A stretch of DNA of 64,000 bases from Clostridia bacterium (GCA_017504305.1 JAFVRJ010000018.1:30563-94562), one strand, 5' to 3'. Shown: positions 29,182-39,012, counted from the first letter of the stretch. The notes: a model not told the origin generated them from the sequence alone. Translations and numbers: made by a program.

Positions 29182-30111
29182 ATGTTAAAGATAGACCATT
29201 TATGTAAAAAGTACATCAATAGCGACGTTTACGCCGTCAAAGATTTAACTTTAGAAGTTAAACCGGGCGAAATGTTCGGCTTCCTTGGACTAAACGGTGC
29301 TGGTAAATCCACCACCATCAAGTGCATTACCGGCATTTATCCTTACGACAGCGGTACAATTGAGATCGACGGACACGACATCAAAAAGGATAGCCTTAAT
29401 GCAAAGTTGAGCATGGGATATGTACCGGATAACCACTCGGTATATGAAAAACTCACCGGCCGTGAGTACGTCAACCACGTAGCAGACCTTTACTACGTAG
29501 ACAAGGCGGACCGTCAAGCTCGCATCGAGGAGTTTGCCGAAAAATTCCGTTTAAGTTTTGCTCTCGACCGTCAAATCAAGGGTTATTCCCACGGTATGAA
29601 GCAAAAGATTTGTATTATTGCAGCGCTCATACATAAACCCAAGCTTTGGATTTTGGACGAGCCTCTCATGGGCCTCGATCCCCAATCTATAAACGATATT
29701 ATCTTGGAAATGAAAGCTCACTGCGCTCAAGGCAATACCGTATTCTTCTCCTCCCACAATATAGATATGGTTGCAAAGCTTTGCGATAGAGTAGCAATAC
29801 TCCGCAAAGGTCAACTCTGTGAAGTTATCGATCTTCACGTAGAGGAAAATAAAGCTACATTGGAAGAAAAATTCCTTGCTTACACCGCCGAAAACGTTCA
29901 AGCGGTAGCAGTCAAGAAAGGTCGCAAGGCAAGAAAAGAAGCTAAAAAGGCTCAAAAAGCAGCTAAATCCGCTCCCGTAACCGAAGCGGTAGTCGCTCCT
30001 ATACAAGAAAGCCCTGCACCTAAAAAGGATGAAATCAGAATAGTTTCTCGCCGTAAGGCAAACAAAGTGCCCAATCCGCCGAGATTCCATATGTTAAGGG
30101 AGGGTAAATAA
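29182..30111 (+). CDS. ABC transporter ATP-binding protein
   Basis: ATG at 29182 follows GGAGGAG (29173-29179); upstream in-frame codons overlap the promoter and are excluded. The 309-residue protein has Walker A GLNGAGKST (36-44), a signature YSHGMKQK in place of LSGGQ, Walker B LWILDEPLMGLDP and an H-loop SSHN. An Ala/Lys-rich tail of about 80 residues with no clear fold is unusual and may be a membrane or partner contact. It energises the permease encoded next, whose ATG overlaps its stop (TAATG). Confidence 0.88.
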   Translation: MLKIDHLCKKYINSDVYAVKDLTLEVKPGEMFGFLGLNGAGKSTTIKCITGIYPYDSGTIEIDGHDIKKDSLNAKLSMGYVPDNHSVYEKLTGREYVNHVADLYYVDKADRQARIEEFAEKFRLSFALDRQIKGYSHGMKQKICIIAALIHKPKLWILDEPLMGLDPQSINDIILEMKAHCAQGNTVFFSSHNIDMVAKLCDRVAILRKGQLCEVIDLHVEENKATLEEKFLAYTAENVQAVAVKKGRKARKEAKKAQKAAKSAPVTEAVVAPIQESPAPKKDEIRIVSRRKANKVPNPPRFHMLREGK

Positions 30112-31742
30112 TGAGGGACGTTCACTCCAACCACGCGGTAAAAGCCTTGGTTAAGTTGGAGCTAAACTCCCGCTTTGCCGACGTAAGACTTAACACCGTA
30201 GGAGGGGTACTCAAAGCCTTGTTCGGGCTGATTGCGATAGCGGCTATCTACTATTTGTACGTTACTATTGCCGAGAGTATCATTTTGAGCTTCTACGTTT
30301 ATAACCGCGAAAGTTTATTTCTAAAGCTCGCCATGAGCATAATCGGCTACGTTTTTGCTATAGCCGGTATAAGCAGTATAGTAAAGAGTTTGTTCTTCTC
30401 GGGCGATAACGAGTTACTCGTTCGCTTCCCCGTCAAGGTTATGGACGTATTTACTTCCAAAGTATTGGTACAGGGCGTATTCACTTTTGTATATATTACC
30501 GCAATACTTTTACCGCTTATGATAGTTTACGGCAGAGTAACCAAAGCTCCCGTTAGCTTTTACGGCATGATTCCTGTTGGAATTATACTTACGTGGCTTA
30601 CCGTATTCGGGGTATCGATACTCTTTGCAATACCCTTTATGCGCATCAAGACCTTGGTGAAAGATAAATATATCTTAACACTTATCTTCTCTACCGTAGT
30701 AATTGCGGCGCTTTTTGCCATCTATATGATAGTGGTCAAAGAGCTAATGAAGTTTATGCAAACCAAGGGCGTTTCCTTCTTCTCCGACGGTATGATGGGC
30801 GGTATATTTACTGCAAGTAAATACTTCTATCCCTTTGCACAAATATCCGAGCTTATGGAGTTCGATAACCTAATTCTTTCCGCACCCATCGCTATATGCG
30901 TGCCCGTTTTGATTGCCGTTATCGACTTCTTAATGGTTAAAAAATATTACCTTAAGATAATGCTCCGCAATTTGGAAATCGAAGGATCCTCTTTCTCAAA
31001 GGTAAGCAACGACGTCGTTCGTCCCCACTTCGGTAGCCTTTTGAAGAAAGATTTCTTGGAAATCTTCCGTTCCTTCAACTACTCCTTCCAATACCTTGCT
31101 ATGAGTCTTTCCGCACCGATTATGGCTTATTTCAGTACCGATCTTGCAGTAACTATCGGTCAAGATAAAATCGGTGCAGTTGTAGCTCCCGCACTTGCAA
31201 TAATGGTTATATTGTTGTTCGTATCGATACTCGTATCATTTGCGGCAACCACCGTTTCGCGCGAAGGCGATACCTTCTATATGACAAAGCTCTCGCCCGT
31301 ACCGTATAACCTACAGATACTTGCAAAGTTCACGTTATATATGATTGTTTCGGGTAGCATAGTAATTTTGAGTTGCCTTGCAATATTCTTGGGCGGATTC
31401 GTAGACGTAAAGACCTTCTTTATCGTGCTTGCTATCTGCTTGATGTTTGCAGTAGGCGAAACTTGTATGGCAATAAAGATCGATCTTACCAAACCGCGCT
31501 TCCCCGTAGGCGAGGGCAAGGAAATGACCGGTGGCTCCGTCAACGTATTCGCGAGCCTGCTTATCGGATTGATTTTAGCAGTAGTAGGCGGTATTTGGGC
31601 AATAGCGGGCGGATATATTTTCGGCGCGGAATTTGCCTTCTTGATACTCCTTGCCGTAGCTTTTGTGTACTGCTTGGGCAGTTGCTTATGGTGCTTCATA
31701 GGCCTAAAGAAAGCTTACGCCAAGATTTCACCGGCAAGATAG
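30111..31742 (+). CDS. ABC-2-type transporter permease
   Basis: The 543-residue protein has roughly ten to twelve membrane helices in two halves separated by a hydrophilic loop near residues 285-325. It resembles large one-chain permeases of the YthP/ABC-2 kind. Its start overlaps the stop of the ATPase gene by one base, so translation is coupled and the two form one transporter. The substrate is unknown; the secreted protein gene 12 bp downstream suggests a role in envelope biology. Confidence 0.8.
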   Translation: MRDVHSNHAVKALVKLELNSRFADVRLNTVGGVLKALFGLIAIAAIYYLYVTIAESIILSFYVYNRESLFLKLAMSIIGYVFAIAGISSIVKSLFFSGDNELLVRFPVKVMDVFTSKVLVQGVFTFVYITAILLPLMIVYGRVTKAPVSFYGMIPVGIILTWLTVFGVSILFAIPFMRIKTLVKDKYILTLIFSTVVIAALFAIYMIVVKELMKFMQTKGVSFFSDGMMGGIFTASKYFYPFAQISELMEFDNLILSAPIAICVPVLIAVIDFLMVKKYYLKIMLRNLEIEGSSFSKVSNDVVRPHFGSLLKKDFLEIFRSFNYSFQYLAMSLSAPIMAYFSTDLAVTIGQDKIGAVVAPALAIMVILLFVSILVSFAATTVSREGDTFYMTKLSPVPYNLQILAKFTLYMIVSGSIVILSCLAIFLGGFVDVKTFFIVLAICLMFAVGETCMAIKIDLTKPRFPVGEGKEMTGGSVNVFASLLIGLILAVVGGIWAIAGGYIFGAEFAFLILLAVAFVYCLGSCLWCFIGLKKAYAKISPAR

Positions 31743-31754
31743 GAGGTAGAATAT

Positions 31755-34712
31755 ATGAAAAAGATATTAATCGGATTATTGATTTGCATACCTCTTATTA
31801 TAGTTTTTGCCATCAACGTATCGGGCGATATTATTGCCGATAACGCCGATATAACCATTGAAAGCATCGAGCTATACCATGAGGGAAATCCCATACTCGA
31901 TACTATCGACATCGATATTAACGACTATCGCGATAGAGCCTATCGTATCGAAGCTGTAACCTATCCGGCTATAGCCAAAAAGGAACTTAAATGGTATTCA
32001 AGCGATATGGGTATAGCAAACGTCGATAAGACGACGGGCGACGTAACCTTTACCGGCAAAGCGTTCGGCGAAGTAAAAATCTTCTGCGAATCGGTCAATA
32101 ATAATACCATCAGAGCGGTTGCTGAATTCTACGTAAGCGGTAGCGAAGTTTATTCTCTCCAAATCGTAATTAACGGCGAAAGCGAGTATCGTAGCAATTT
32201 GAACATGAATCTTGGCGATACTTTGTATCTCAACAAAATCGTTCAACCGGCACCCGCTATCCGCGAGAAGAAGACCATTTGGGAATCATCCAACCCCTCG
32301 GTTGCAACCATCGATGCAACCGGTATCGTAAGAGCGATTTCGGCAGGAACTACCAAGATAAAGGCCACCGTTTACGAGCCGGCAAACGACGAATACATTT
32401 CATCGGAAGTCGATTTAACAGTTAACGTTGGTAATAATATACTTAAAAAAAGTCGTTTGGTAATAACTACCGATACGGTAAACCTCCAAAACTACGCGCT
32501 TACTTCGGACTTTACTCTCATCGACGTAGTTGGCGAGGCAACGGTCGACGGCACCAACCTTACCTATACCGGCACCGAAGCAGGCGAGGTAACTTTAAGG
32601 GCAACCAAGGGAAATAGGACGGAAAATCTTACCGTTCGTTTCACAAAAGGTGCTTACGAACTTACCTATCAAAACCTTGACGTATTACAAAACACCGTAT
32701 GGGAACAGGGAGCTTTCGTCAACAAGGGCGTATACGAATACTCATTGGTAGCTGTAATTGCTAACGACGACTACGTAGGCGATCCGTTGGTAAACGTAAA
32801 CTACGTCATAAGCGACGCATCAAGCCTTGTCCGTGATAACGAAACCGGTTTATTGTTTGGACAAAACGGCAACTCCTCAACGGTAACCATTACTGCAACG
32901 GCAGAAGGATTTGCTCCTGCAGTAATAGAAGTTGAGGTTAAAACTCCCCTTGAGCGCGTCAATATTACTATCGACAACGACGAGGATAACCGCGGTGTAG
33001 AAGGAACTCGCGTTTGGGGTAATAAGTTTGCGGTTAAGATGGAAAACCTTCCCGCAGAATATGATATTTCCAAGGTAGTTCGTCCTACGGTAGATTTTGC
33101 ATACGGTTACGTCAACACCTATCAATTTAGCATTGCAAGTTACTCGCCCTCTAACGCAGACCTTACCTTTGATTACTACACAACCAACGAGGAGTACGCA
33201 ACCGTTGATGAAAACGGTGTTATAACCTTCCACGAGGCAGCAATAGGCAATCAAGTAGGCGTTTATATGGTCGCTCGTTACGGCTTTGGTGCAGGCGCAG
33301 CTCGCGACGGATACGTATTTAACGTAGTAGACGGTATCAACCTTGGTTGGAACGTAGCAGAGGACGACGACTCGGTAAACCTCGAAAAGATTACCGCAGA
33401 CCACTCCCTTATCAACTTTGAGCTTGCTATGGAGTTCGCATACTTTATGGAAGGCTGGTATTGGCAGTACGACAGACCGGAAAACTGTGTTGACGGTAAG
33501 CAACTCAAGAAGGAAAACATTATCCTACAAAACGATATTTATTACCACCCCGACCATTGGGAACCCTATGCATTGACCTCTATTTATGGCAACGGATTCA
33601 AGATTGACGGCAGATTTAAAGTTGTCGATAACGAATCGTTCATACTGAAGATGAACCGTACTTTAGGTGGGGATATAGTATTCCAAAACGTAATCCTCAA
33701 CAGCGCAACCCCTCCGAGTGATGGTAGCGACTGGGCAGGCTTACAAGAGAAGGGCGGTTATATCGCAGGTATCGGCAACCACTTCTGGGAAGATATGGAG
33801 TACGATTACTTTGGTTACTGCGGATGCGGTAACGCTTGTACCGATTGGGCGGCGTGCCCCAATTGGATCGACAGAACTTGGGAAAAAGACTATGAGCTTG
33901 ATGCCGAAGGCAACACCAAGATTCGTGATACCAACGTACTTTTCAAATATTGCCAAATACAAAACACCTTTAACTCTATAGTAGTAAAACGCGGTAACGT
34001 TACCGTTGACGGATGCATATTCCGTAATACGGTATCTGCTGCAATCATGTACAATCCGCAATACACCAACACCGAGCTTGCCAACATTACAAACGATGCT
34101 CCGGCACAAAAGTTCAATAATCCCTGTACTTTGACCGTTAATAACTGTATCTTTGCAAACTCCCTTGCTCCGGCAATTATGTTTACGCCTCCCTTCTTGA
34201 CGGGTAACGTACAAAACCCCGCGCTCATGGGACTAAAGATCACCGGTCAAAACTACATCTATAACTGGAAGAAAATTAAGGATATTAACCTTGCTATTTT
34301 AGAGCCCTCCACCTTACCCGGCGGTATGGCAGATGCAGTTAATAAGGACATTAACGCAATGTTCAAAAAGGTCCTCGAAAGGGAGGAATTCGACGACATG
34401 AAGGTCAAGAACCGTGAAACCGGTTCCGCTCGTAACGAGGACTACATCAACCTTTCGATATGCGTACTTGGACTTTGGTTTGATGCAGAAACCGTACCGA
34501 TTGAATACGATAACACGTTGTGGCGCGATAGCTATACGGACGTAAGTGATCTTGGCGGAATAGTTGCGCTATTTGCAACTTACGACATAAGGCTACTTAT
34601 GAACTACTCGGATAACGAAGAGTTCAATACGATGCCCGATGAGAAGTACGACACCGCTGCAGACGAAGACGGCAATCCCATTTGGATGAAGAGATTGCGC
34701 GGAGAAGTATAG
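31755..34712 (+). CDS. Secreted or anchored protein with Big2 domains and a beta-helix region
   Basis: The 985-residue protein starts with an uncleaved or cleavable signal segment (about 5-25). Two Big2 Ig-like domains follow (about 45-225; KWYSSDMGIANVD and SSNPSVATIDATG are typical), then a central region. Residues about 640-850 form a right-handed beta-helix-like segment with repeated N-x-x-I-x-N and CIF motifs. A Cys-rich patch YCGCGNACTDWAAC lies near residue 685. No C-terminal anchor is seen. It is the third gene of the ABC operon, RBS AGGAGG, and may be the exported or extracellular partner of that transporter; enzymatic activity is not evident. Confidence 0.75.
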   Translation: MKKILIGLLICIPLIIVFAINVSGDIIADNADITIESIELYHEGNPILDTIDIDINDYRDRAYRIEAVTYPAIAKKELKWYSSDMGIANVDKTTGDVTFTGKAFGEVKIFCESVNNNTIRAVAEFYVSGSEVYSLQIVINGESEYRSNLNMNLGDTLYLNKIVQPAPAIREKKTIWESSNPSVATIDATGIVRAISAGTTKIKATVYEPANDEYISSEVDLTVNVGNNILKKSRLVITTDTVNLQNYALTSDFTLIDVVGEATVDGTNLTYTGTEAGEVTLRATKGNRTENLTVRFTKGAYELTYQNLDVLQNTVWEQGAFVNKGVYEYSLVAVIANDDYVGDPLVNVNYVISDASSLVRDNETGLLFGQNGNSSTVTITATAEGFAPAVIEVEVKTPLERVNITIDNDEDNRGVEGTRVWGNKFAVKMENLPAEYDISKVVRPTVDFAYGYVNTYQFSIASYSPSNADLTFDYYTTNEEYATVDENGVITFHEAAIGNQVGVYMVARYGFGAGAARDGYVFNVVDGINLGWNVAEDDDSVNLEKITADHSLINFELAMEFAYFMEGWYWQYDRPENCVDGKQLKKENIILQNDIYYHPDHWEPYALTSIYGNGFKIDGRFKVVDNESFILKMNRTLGGDIVFQNVILNSATPPSDGSDWAGLQEKGGYIAGIGNHFWEDMEYDYFGYCGCGNACTDWAACPNWIDRTWEKDYELDAEGNTKIRDTNVLFKYCQIQNTFNSIVVKRGNVTVDGCIFRNTVSAAIMYNPQYTNTELANITNDAPAQKFNNPCTLTVNNCIFANSLAPAIMFTPPFLTGNVQNPALMGLKITGQNYIYNWKKIKDINLAILEPSTLPGGMADAVNKDINAMFKKVLEREEFDDMKVKNRETGSARNEDYINLSICVLGLWFDAETVPIEYDNTLWRDSYTDVSDLGGIVALFATYDIRLLMNYSDNEEFNTMPDEKYDTAADEDGNPIWMKRLRGEV

Positions 34713-34718
34713 TATGAG

Positions 34719-34751
34719 AACGGACTGTGGTAAAACGCGGTCCGTTTTTAT
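34719..34751 (+). terminator. Terminator after the ABC operon
   Basis: Stem AACGGAC / GTCCGTT with a 14-nt loop, followed by a T-rich run. Confidence 0.75.
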
Positions 34752-34762
34752 TATAAAAGGTA

Positions 34763-34796
34763 TTAGGTAGCCTTAATTAGCCTTAAGGAAGCCTAA
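34763..34796 (+). promoter_or_regulatory. Interrupted inverted repeat in the symporter leader
   Basis: Outer arms TTAGG / CCTAA and inner arms CCTTAA / TTAAGG surround a 6-nt loop. The TTAGG..CCTAA ends recall the palindrome at 23443-23460. Function unknown. Confidence 0.4.
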
Positions 34797-34816
34797 ACAA
34801 AGTAAAGGAGGTTAAG

Positions 34817-36511
34817 ATGGAAAACGAAACCGTCGCAACAAGCGAAGTTTTGCAAGAGGGTAGAGCGCTTAAAACCTATACCATCAAAGAGCGTAATTTA
34901 TATTTGCTCGGCATGGTCGGACAAAATATAATTTACAACGTTATAGGTGCTGCTCTTGCATACTATTTGCAGTTTACGCTACTTATACCCGCGATTGCAG
35001 TTAGTGCAATCATGGCGGTAGCGAGGGTATGGGATGCGTTGAACGACCCGATGATGGGTACTATCGTAGATAGAACGCGTACCAAATGGGGTAAGTGCCG
35101 TCCATATCTTCTTTACGTACCGATGCCCATCATGATTATAACCATTTTGTGCTTTGTAAACTTCGGATTCTACGATGCAAGCGAGGGGGCTAACGTTGCT
35201 CTTAACGTAATAATCGTAGCATGGGCTGCGTTTACTTATATCCTCTGGGGTATGACCTACACTGTAGGCGACATACCGCTTTGGGGCGTAACGGCGCTTA
35301 TGACTGAAGATGAAAAGGACCGCAATAAGCTACTTTCCCTTGCTCGTATAGCAGGTGGTATAGGGGCAGGTATCACCATGCTTGCAGTACAACCGTTAGC
35401 TCTTGCTATAGGCGGTATGATTACCGAAAAAATCGGCGTCAATTTGGCTGGATCCTTGGAAGCGTGGGAAGCGCTTAAGCAAAGTAGCGTAATGAATAGC
35501 GAGATCTTTGCAACGCAACTGGCACAAGGCGTTCCGTACGATCAATTAACCAAGTACCTTGAAGTTGATCCCACCCTTGCAGAGGCAACTCGCCAAGGCG
35601 AAAGATGGGGATTTTTGATTGCCGCGGTAATCTTCTCGGTTATCGGCGGTGCGTTATTCCAACTTTGCGGACCCTCCATTAAAGAGAGAGTTGCTCCCAG
35701 CGAGGAAAAGCACTCCCTCAAAGAAAACTTCCAACTCATGTGGAAGAATAAGCCCTTCCGCCAAATTCTACTTTCCGGCATACTCGGTAGCCCCAAGCAA
35801 CTTTTATCTCTTGCCGCGATGCCTCTTATTACCTACTACTTTGCATCCAAAGATGCATTTATGGCGCTTGTATATATGGCGCTACTTGGCGGAGGTATGT
35901 TCGTAGGTATGTTCGTCGCGATGGCTCTTTGTCCCAAACTACTTACCAAGTTTAGCAAAAAGGATTTGTATAACTACTCCAATTTAATAAGTGTAATACC
36001 TTTCTTGCTTATTTACTTTGCATATTTGATCGATCCGCGTGGCTTAATCGCTTGGTACTGGATAGCAATATTCTTCGTACTATTCCTTTTCGCGGGAGCG
36101 GCAACCGGTATCACCGGCGTTTTACAGTCGTACATGATAGCCGACTGTATCGACTACGAGGAGTACCATAACGGTATACGGCCGGACGGTGCTTTCTTTG
36201 CCGGTCAAACCTTTATCGCCAAGCTTACCGCAGGTATTGCAACCATTTTGAGCGGTATCTTCTACGCCATTTATGGATTTAGTGATGCCGCAGTTGATAA
36301 GGTAAATAACTATATTTCCGCAGGCCTTATCCCCCGCGAAATCAACGAGTTCGATCCTTATATGCGCGTGCTATTCGTTATCGTATCCATACCTCCGGCG
36401 ATCGGTTGTATCTTGAGCGTCATCCCCACGTGGAAGTATTGCCTCGACGATAAAGAGCACGAAAGAATTTTGAACGAACTAAATCTCCGTCGTGCAAAAC
36501 TCGATCAATAG
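34817..36511 (+). CDS. GPH-family (MelB-like) glycoside/pentoside/hexuronide cation symporter
   Basis: The 564-residue protein has about twelve membrane helices and the GPH hallmarks: DALNDPMMGTIVDRTRTKWGKCRPYLLY in the first cytoplasmic loop region and the Asp-containing helix before it. It is about 100 residues longer than MelB, partly from a hydrophilic stretch at about 205-255 between central helices. It imports a glycoside or uronide with Na+ or H+. RBS AAAGGAGG. A terminator lies directly after. The sugar cannot be read from the sequence. Confidence 0.85.
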   Translation: MENETVATSEVLQEGRALKTYTIKERNLYLLGMVGQNIIYNVIGAALAYYLQFTLLIPAIAVSAIMAVARVWDALNDPMMGTIVDRTRTKWGKCRPYLLYVPMPIMIITILCFVNFGFYDASEGANVALNVIIVAWAAFTYILWGMTYTVGDIPLWGVTALMTEDEKDRNKLLSLARIAGGIGAGITMLAVQPLALAIGGMITEKIGVNLAGSLEAWEALKQSSVMNSEIFATQLAQGVPYDQLTKYLEVDPTLAEATRQGERWGFLIAAVIFSVIGGALFQLCGPSIKERVAPSEEKHSLKENFQLMWKNKPFRQILLSGILGSPKQLLSLAAMPLITYYFASKDAFMALVYMALLGGGMFVGMFVAMALCPKLLTKFSKKDLYNYSNLISVIPFLLIYFAYLIDPRGLIAWYWIAIFFVLFLFAGAATGITGVLQSYMIADCIDYEEYHNGIRPDGAFFAGQTFIAKLTAGIATILSGIFYAIYGFSDAAVDKVNNYISAGLIPREINEFDPYMRVLFVIVSIPPAIGCILSVIPTWKYCLDDKEHERILNELNLRRAKLDQ

Positions 36512-36524
36512 TAATTAAAAAATT

Positions 36525-36555
36525 AAGGCTAACGATAATCGTTAGCCTTTTTTTA
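36525..36555 (+). terminator. Terminator after the symporter
   Basis: 12-bp perfect stem AAGGCTAACGAT with a 1-nt centre, followed by a long T run. Confidence 0.9.
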
Positions 36556-36582
36556 TTGCAAAAAAAGATGAGCATTTTGTTC

Positions 36583-36611
36583 TTGACAACGCAAAAGCGT
36601 AGTGCTAATAT
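36583..36611 (+). promoter_or_regulatory. Promoter of the thiT leader
   Basis: TTGACA, 17 bp, TAATAT, ending about 10 nt before the riboswitch. Confidence 0.8.
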
Positions 36612-36621
36612 TTAATTAACA

Positions 36622-36712
36622 ATTTAGAGCTAGGGGTGATAGCGAGTCGGCTATCTGAGATTACACCCTTTGAACTTGACCGAGTTTATACTCGCGTAAG
36701 AAAGCCTGTATT
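36622..36712 (+). ncRNA. TPP riboswitch (THI element)
   Basis: The conserved parts are present in order: AGGGGTG (36632), CTGAGATTACACCC (36655), TTTGAACTTGACCGAG and the closing CGCGTAAGAAAGC. The family binds thiamine pyrophosphate in the nascent mRNA. A terminator hairpin follows, so high TPP most likely ends transcription before thiT. Confidence 0.95.
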
Positions 36713-36726
36713 TTAGGAATAAGCTT

Positions 36727-36757
36727 ACCTCAAGTAATCTCTCTTGAGGTATTTTTA
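36727..36757 (+). terminator. Riboswitch-controlled terminator
   Basis: Stem ACCTCAAG / CTTGAGGT with an 8-nt loop and ATTTTTATTT after it; it sits between the TPP aptamer and the thiT start, as expected for an expression platform. Confidence 0.85.
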
Positions 36758-36787
36758 TTTCAAAAGGCTCCTAGCGAAGGAGAAAAA

Positions 36788-37864
36788 ATGTTTACCGAAC
36801 CTTTTGCAACTTTATCTATTTTTGATAAAACAGCGACCATAGCGCTATATCTTACGATAGCAGTACTGCTTTTAGTCGCGTTGTTTACTCTGTTAGTTAA
36901 GAAGTTAAAGCCCGAAAACCTTAAGACCTATGCGATTGCGGCAACCGGCTTCGTAATAGGGTATGGGGTCGCTTTGCTTGCAATACTTTTATATCTAAAG
37001 CTCGATGAATATATTGCCGATGGATATATCGATTACCTTACCTTTATACCCGTTGTTGCGCTTGTTGGCATAGTTATAATACTATCTGCAATCGGCGCCG
37101 TTTTGGGCTTTACCAAAAAGGAAAAGCTACCTCTATTTACAAAGATTTCCTTTTGCATAGTAGGGGTGGGATTACTCGCTTTGCTCGTTGCGTATATGGT
37201 AAAGACCTATGTAGATCAACCCGATATCAACGTTACGAACGAGGTGCTTTTATATCTGTTTACCGCAGTGCTTATAGCCGCCCTTGCAGTTATAGCTTTA
37301 GTCGTTGGTAAGAAACGCGAGGTTAACCATACACGTTCGATAGTCTATGCATCGGTATCTATCGCAATGAGCTTTGCACTATCCTATATCCGCTTTTTAG
37401 AGTTACCGCAAGGTGGCTCCATAACCTTTGCATCCCTTGTTCCGCTTATGGTATATTCCTATATGTTTGGGATACGTAAAGGCGTTGTTGCGGGTGTCAT
37501 ATACGGCTTTTTGCAATTCATACAAGCACCGTGGTTTTATCACCCAATACAATTTTTGCTCGACTATCCCATTGCCTTTGCAGCAATTGGCGTCACCGGA
37601 TTATTAAAAGAAAAGGGTGTTTTTGAAAACAAAAAACCGCTCCAATTTGCGCTCGGCGCAATAGTCGCGGTCGTTATAAGATATCTATCTCACGTTGTTA
37701 GCGGTATCTTTGTATTCGGCTCCGGCGATCCGAGTTACGGCGCCGTTGCTTGGAGCTTCCTCTATAACGCCTTCACCTTTGCCGATCTTGCGGTAGCGCT
37801 CGTTGCCGGTTGTGCGTTGTTTGCTTCAAAAACCTTCGTTCGCCTTATAGAGAACGTAAAATAA
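36788..37864 (+). CDS. thiT: ECF thiamine transporter S-component with N-terminal membrane extension
   Basis: The last 175 residues (about 183-358) match the ThiT/YuaJ family, including the helices around SITFASLVPLM, GVVAGVIYGFLQF and YLSHVVSG. Standard ThiT is about 190 residues; here about 180 residues with roughly five extra membrane helices precede it. ThiT binds thiamine and works with the shared ECF energising module, not encoded in this window. The TPP riboswitch upstream confirms thiamine as substrate. RBS AAGGAG. Its last 20 bp overlap the convergent thiN gene. Confidence 0.88.
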   Translation: MFTEPFATLSIFDKTATIALYLTIAVLLLVALFTLLVKKLKPENLKTYAIAATGFVIGYGVALLAILLYLKLDEYIADGYIDYLTFIPVVALVGIVIILSAIGAVLGFTKKEKLPLFTKISFCIVGVGLLALLVAYMVKTYVDQPDINVTNEVLLYLFTAVLIAALAVIALVVGKKREVNHTRSIVYASVSIAMSFALSYIRFLELPQGGSITFASLVPLMVYSYMFGIRKGVVAGVIYGFLQFIQAPWFYHPIQFLLDYPIAFAAIGVTGLLKEKGVFENKKPLQFALGAIVAVVIRYLSHVVSGIFVFGSGDPSYGAVAWSFLYNAFTFADLAVALVAGCALFASKTFVRLIENVK

Positions 37865-38441
37865 CCATACACGCGCCTTTAGCCACCTCGATTTTTATAA
37901 CGTCATCGGTTGCGACGTTGCTTATGCCGAGTGAGGAGTAAGGCTCGATGGTTATATCTTTAAGAGGGTAGTATAGCCCAAATGAACTATTAAAACTGCA
38001 AGCTCCGCCGTGTGGTAAAAGGGACACGGTGGAGTTTTTGTTTACGCTGTATTCGCCACTTCCGTTTAGGTAATAAATAACGTAATCCTTGCTTACTATT
38101 TTGGCTTTGAGGCCGATTTTATCGGCGCAAGCAAGTAGGTTGAGATTACCTAAAACGTGTTCGATCTTACCGCCAAGCGCTCCGTAGATAGTAACGGAAC
38201 TTCCTCCGATTGACTTTATATACTCAAGGGATAGTTCGCCGTCGGTAGCATCCTTTTCGACGGGGTGGGTAATTACGGTAACCTCGTCCGGTTTATAGCC
38301 TAAAGTGTCAAGATCGCCTATTACGGCAAGGGGCTTTTTATCACCCAATAAACGATAGCCACCGTCGGCAGCTATTATTTTTTCTTCTATAATCTCTACG
38401 TCAAGAGTAGGAGCGTTTAATATCAGCGCAAAATCAGTCAT
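37845..38441 (-). CDS. thiN: Thiamine pyrophosphokinase
   Basis: The 198-residue protein has the family motifs AADGG (24-28), GDLDT (42-46) and KDATDGE (63-69). GALGGKIEHVLGNL stands where most members have GGRxDHxxxN; the changes are conservative (R to K, D to E). It converts thiamine plus ATP to thiamine pyrophosphate, completing salvage with ThiT on the other strand. It follows xpt on the minus strand with an 8-bp overlap, so the two are one transcript, and its 3' end overlaps thiT by 20 bp. Confidence 0.88.
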   Translation of the reverse strand: MTDFALILNAPTLDVEIIEEKIIAADGGYRLLGDKKPLAVIGDLDTLGYKPDEVTVITHPVEKDATDGELSLEYIKSIGGSSVTIYGALGGKIEHVLGNLNLLACADKIGLKAKIVSKDYVIYYLNGSGEYSVNKNSTVSLLPHGGACSFNSSFGLYYPLKDITIEPYSSLGISNVATDDVIKIEVAKGACMVILRSL

Positions 38442-39012
38442 TTTTACGGAAGGTCAAGGAAGTATCGCTCATGCTTTCTACTATTGCCATCGATGCAATT
38501 TTATAGCCGTCGGCACGCAAGGATTTTCCACCTTCTTGGAAGCCCTTTTCGATAGCAATACCTGCGCCGGCAACCTTTGCACCGGCATCTTCAACAAGCT
38601 TGATGAGTCCGCGTAATGCACATCCGTTTGCCAAAAAGTCGTCGATAAGAAGCACTACGTCGTTAGAGTTCAAATAGCTTTTAGATACGATTATAGTATA
38701 GTCGCGATTGTGGGTATAGGAGTGTACGGGTACGCTATAGACGTCACCGACTACGTTAGAGGTTTTATGCTTTTTGGCAAAAACCATCGGGACGTTAAAT
38801 CTATCTGCTACCATCGTTGCAATGGCGATACCCGATGCTTCTACGGTAAGTATTTTGGTTACTCCGTCGTTTGCAAAAACGCTATAAAGCTCGTCAGCCA
38901 TAGCTCTAAGAAGCTTCACGTCGATTTGATGATTCAAAAAGCTATCAACCTTTAGTACGTGTCCCGGTAAAACCTTACCGCGCTCTAAAATCATATCTTC
39001 AAGTAATTTCAT
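38434..39012 (-). CDS. xpt: Xanthine phosphoribosyltransferase
   Basis: The 192-residue protein starts at the ATG at 39012 behind a GAGGG site; a longer frame reaching 39069 runs through the promoter. It shows MKLLEDMILERGKVLPGHVLKV-type N-terminal features and the PRPP-binding loop LLIDDFLANGCA typical of Bacillus-type Xpt. It makes XMP from xanthine and PRPP for purine salvage. It overlaps thiN by 8 bp. No purine riboswitch is seen in the short leader. Confidence 0.9.
   Translation of the reverse strand: MKLLEDMILERGKVLPGHVLKVDSFLNHQIDVKLLRAMADELYSVFANDGVTKILTVEASGIAIATMVADRFNVPMVFAKKHKTSNVVGDVYSVPVHSYTHNRDYTIIVSKSYLNSNDVVLLIDDFLANGCALRGLIKLVEDAGAKVAGAGIAIEKGFQEGGKSLRADGYKIASMAIVESMSDTSLTFRKND

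Noticed and set aside
33741..34243. Overlapping minus-strand frames inside the Big2/beta-helix gene
   Set aside because: No family features and no ribosome site; they mirror the codon pattern of the real gene.
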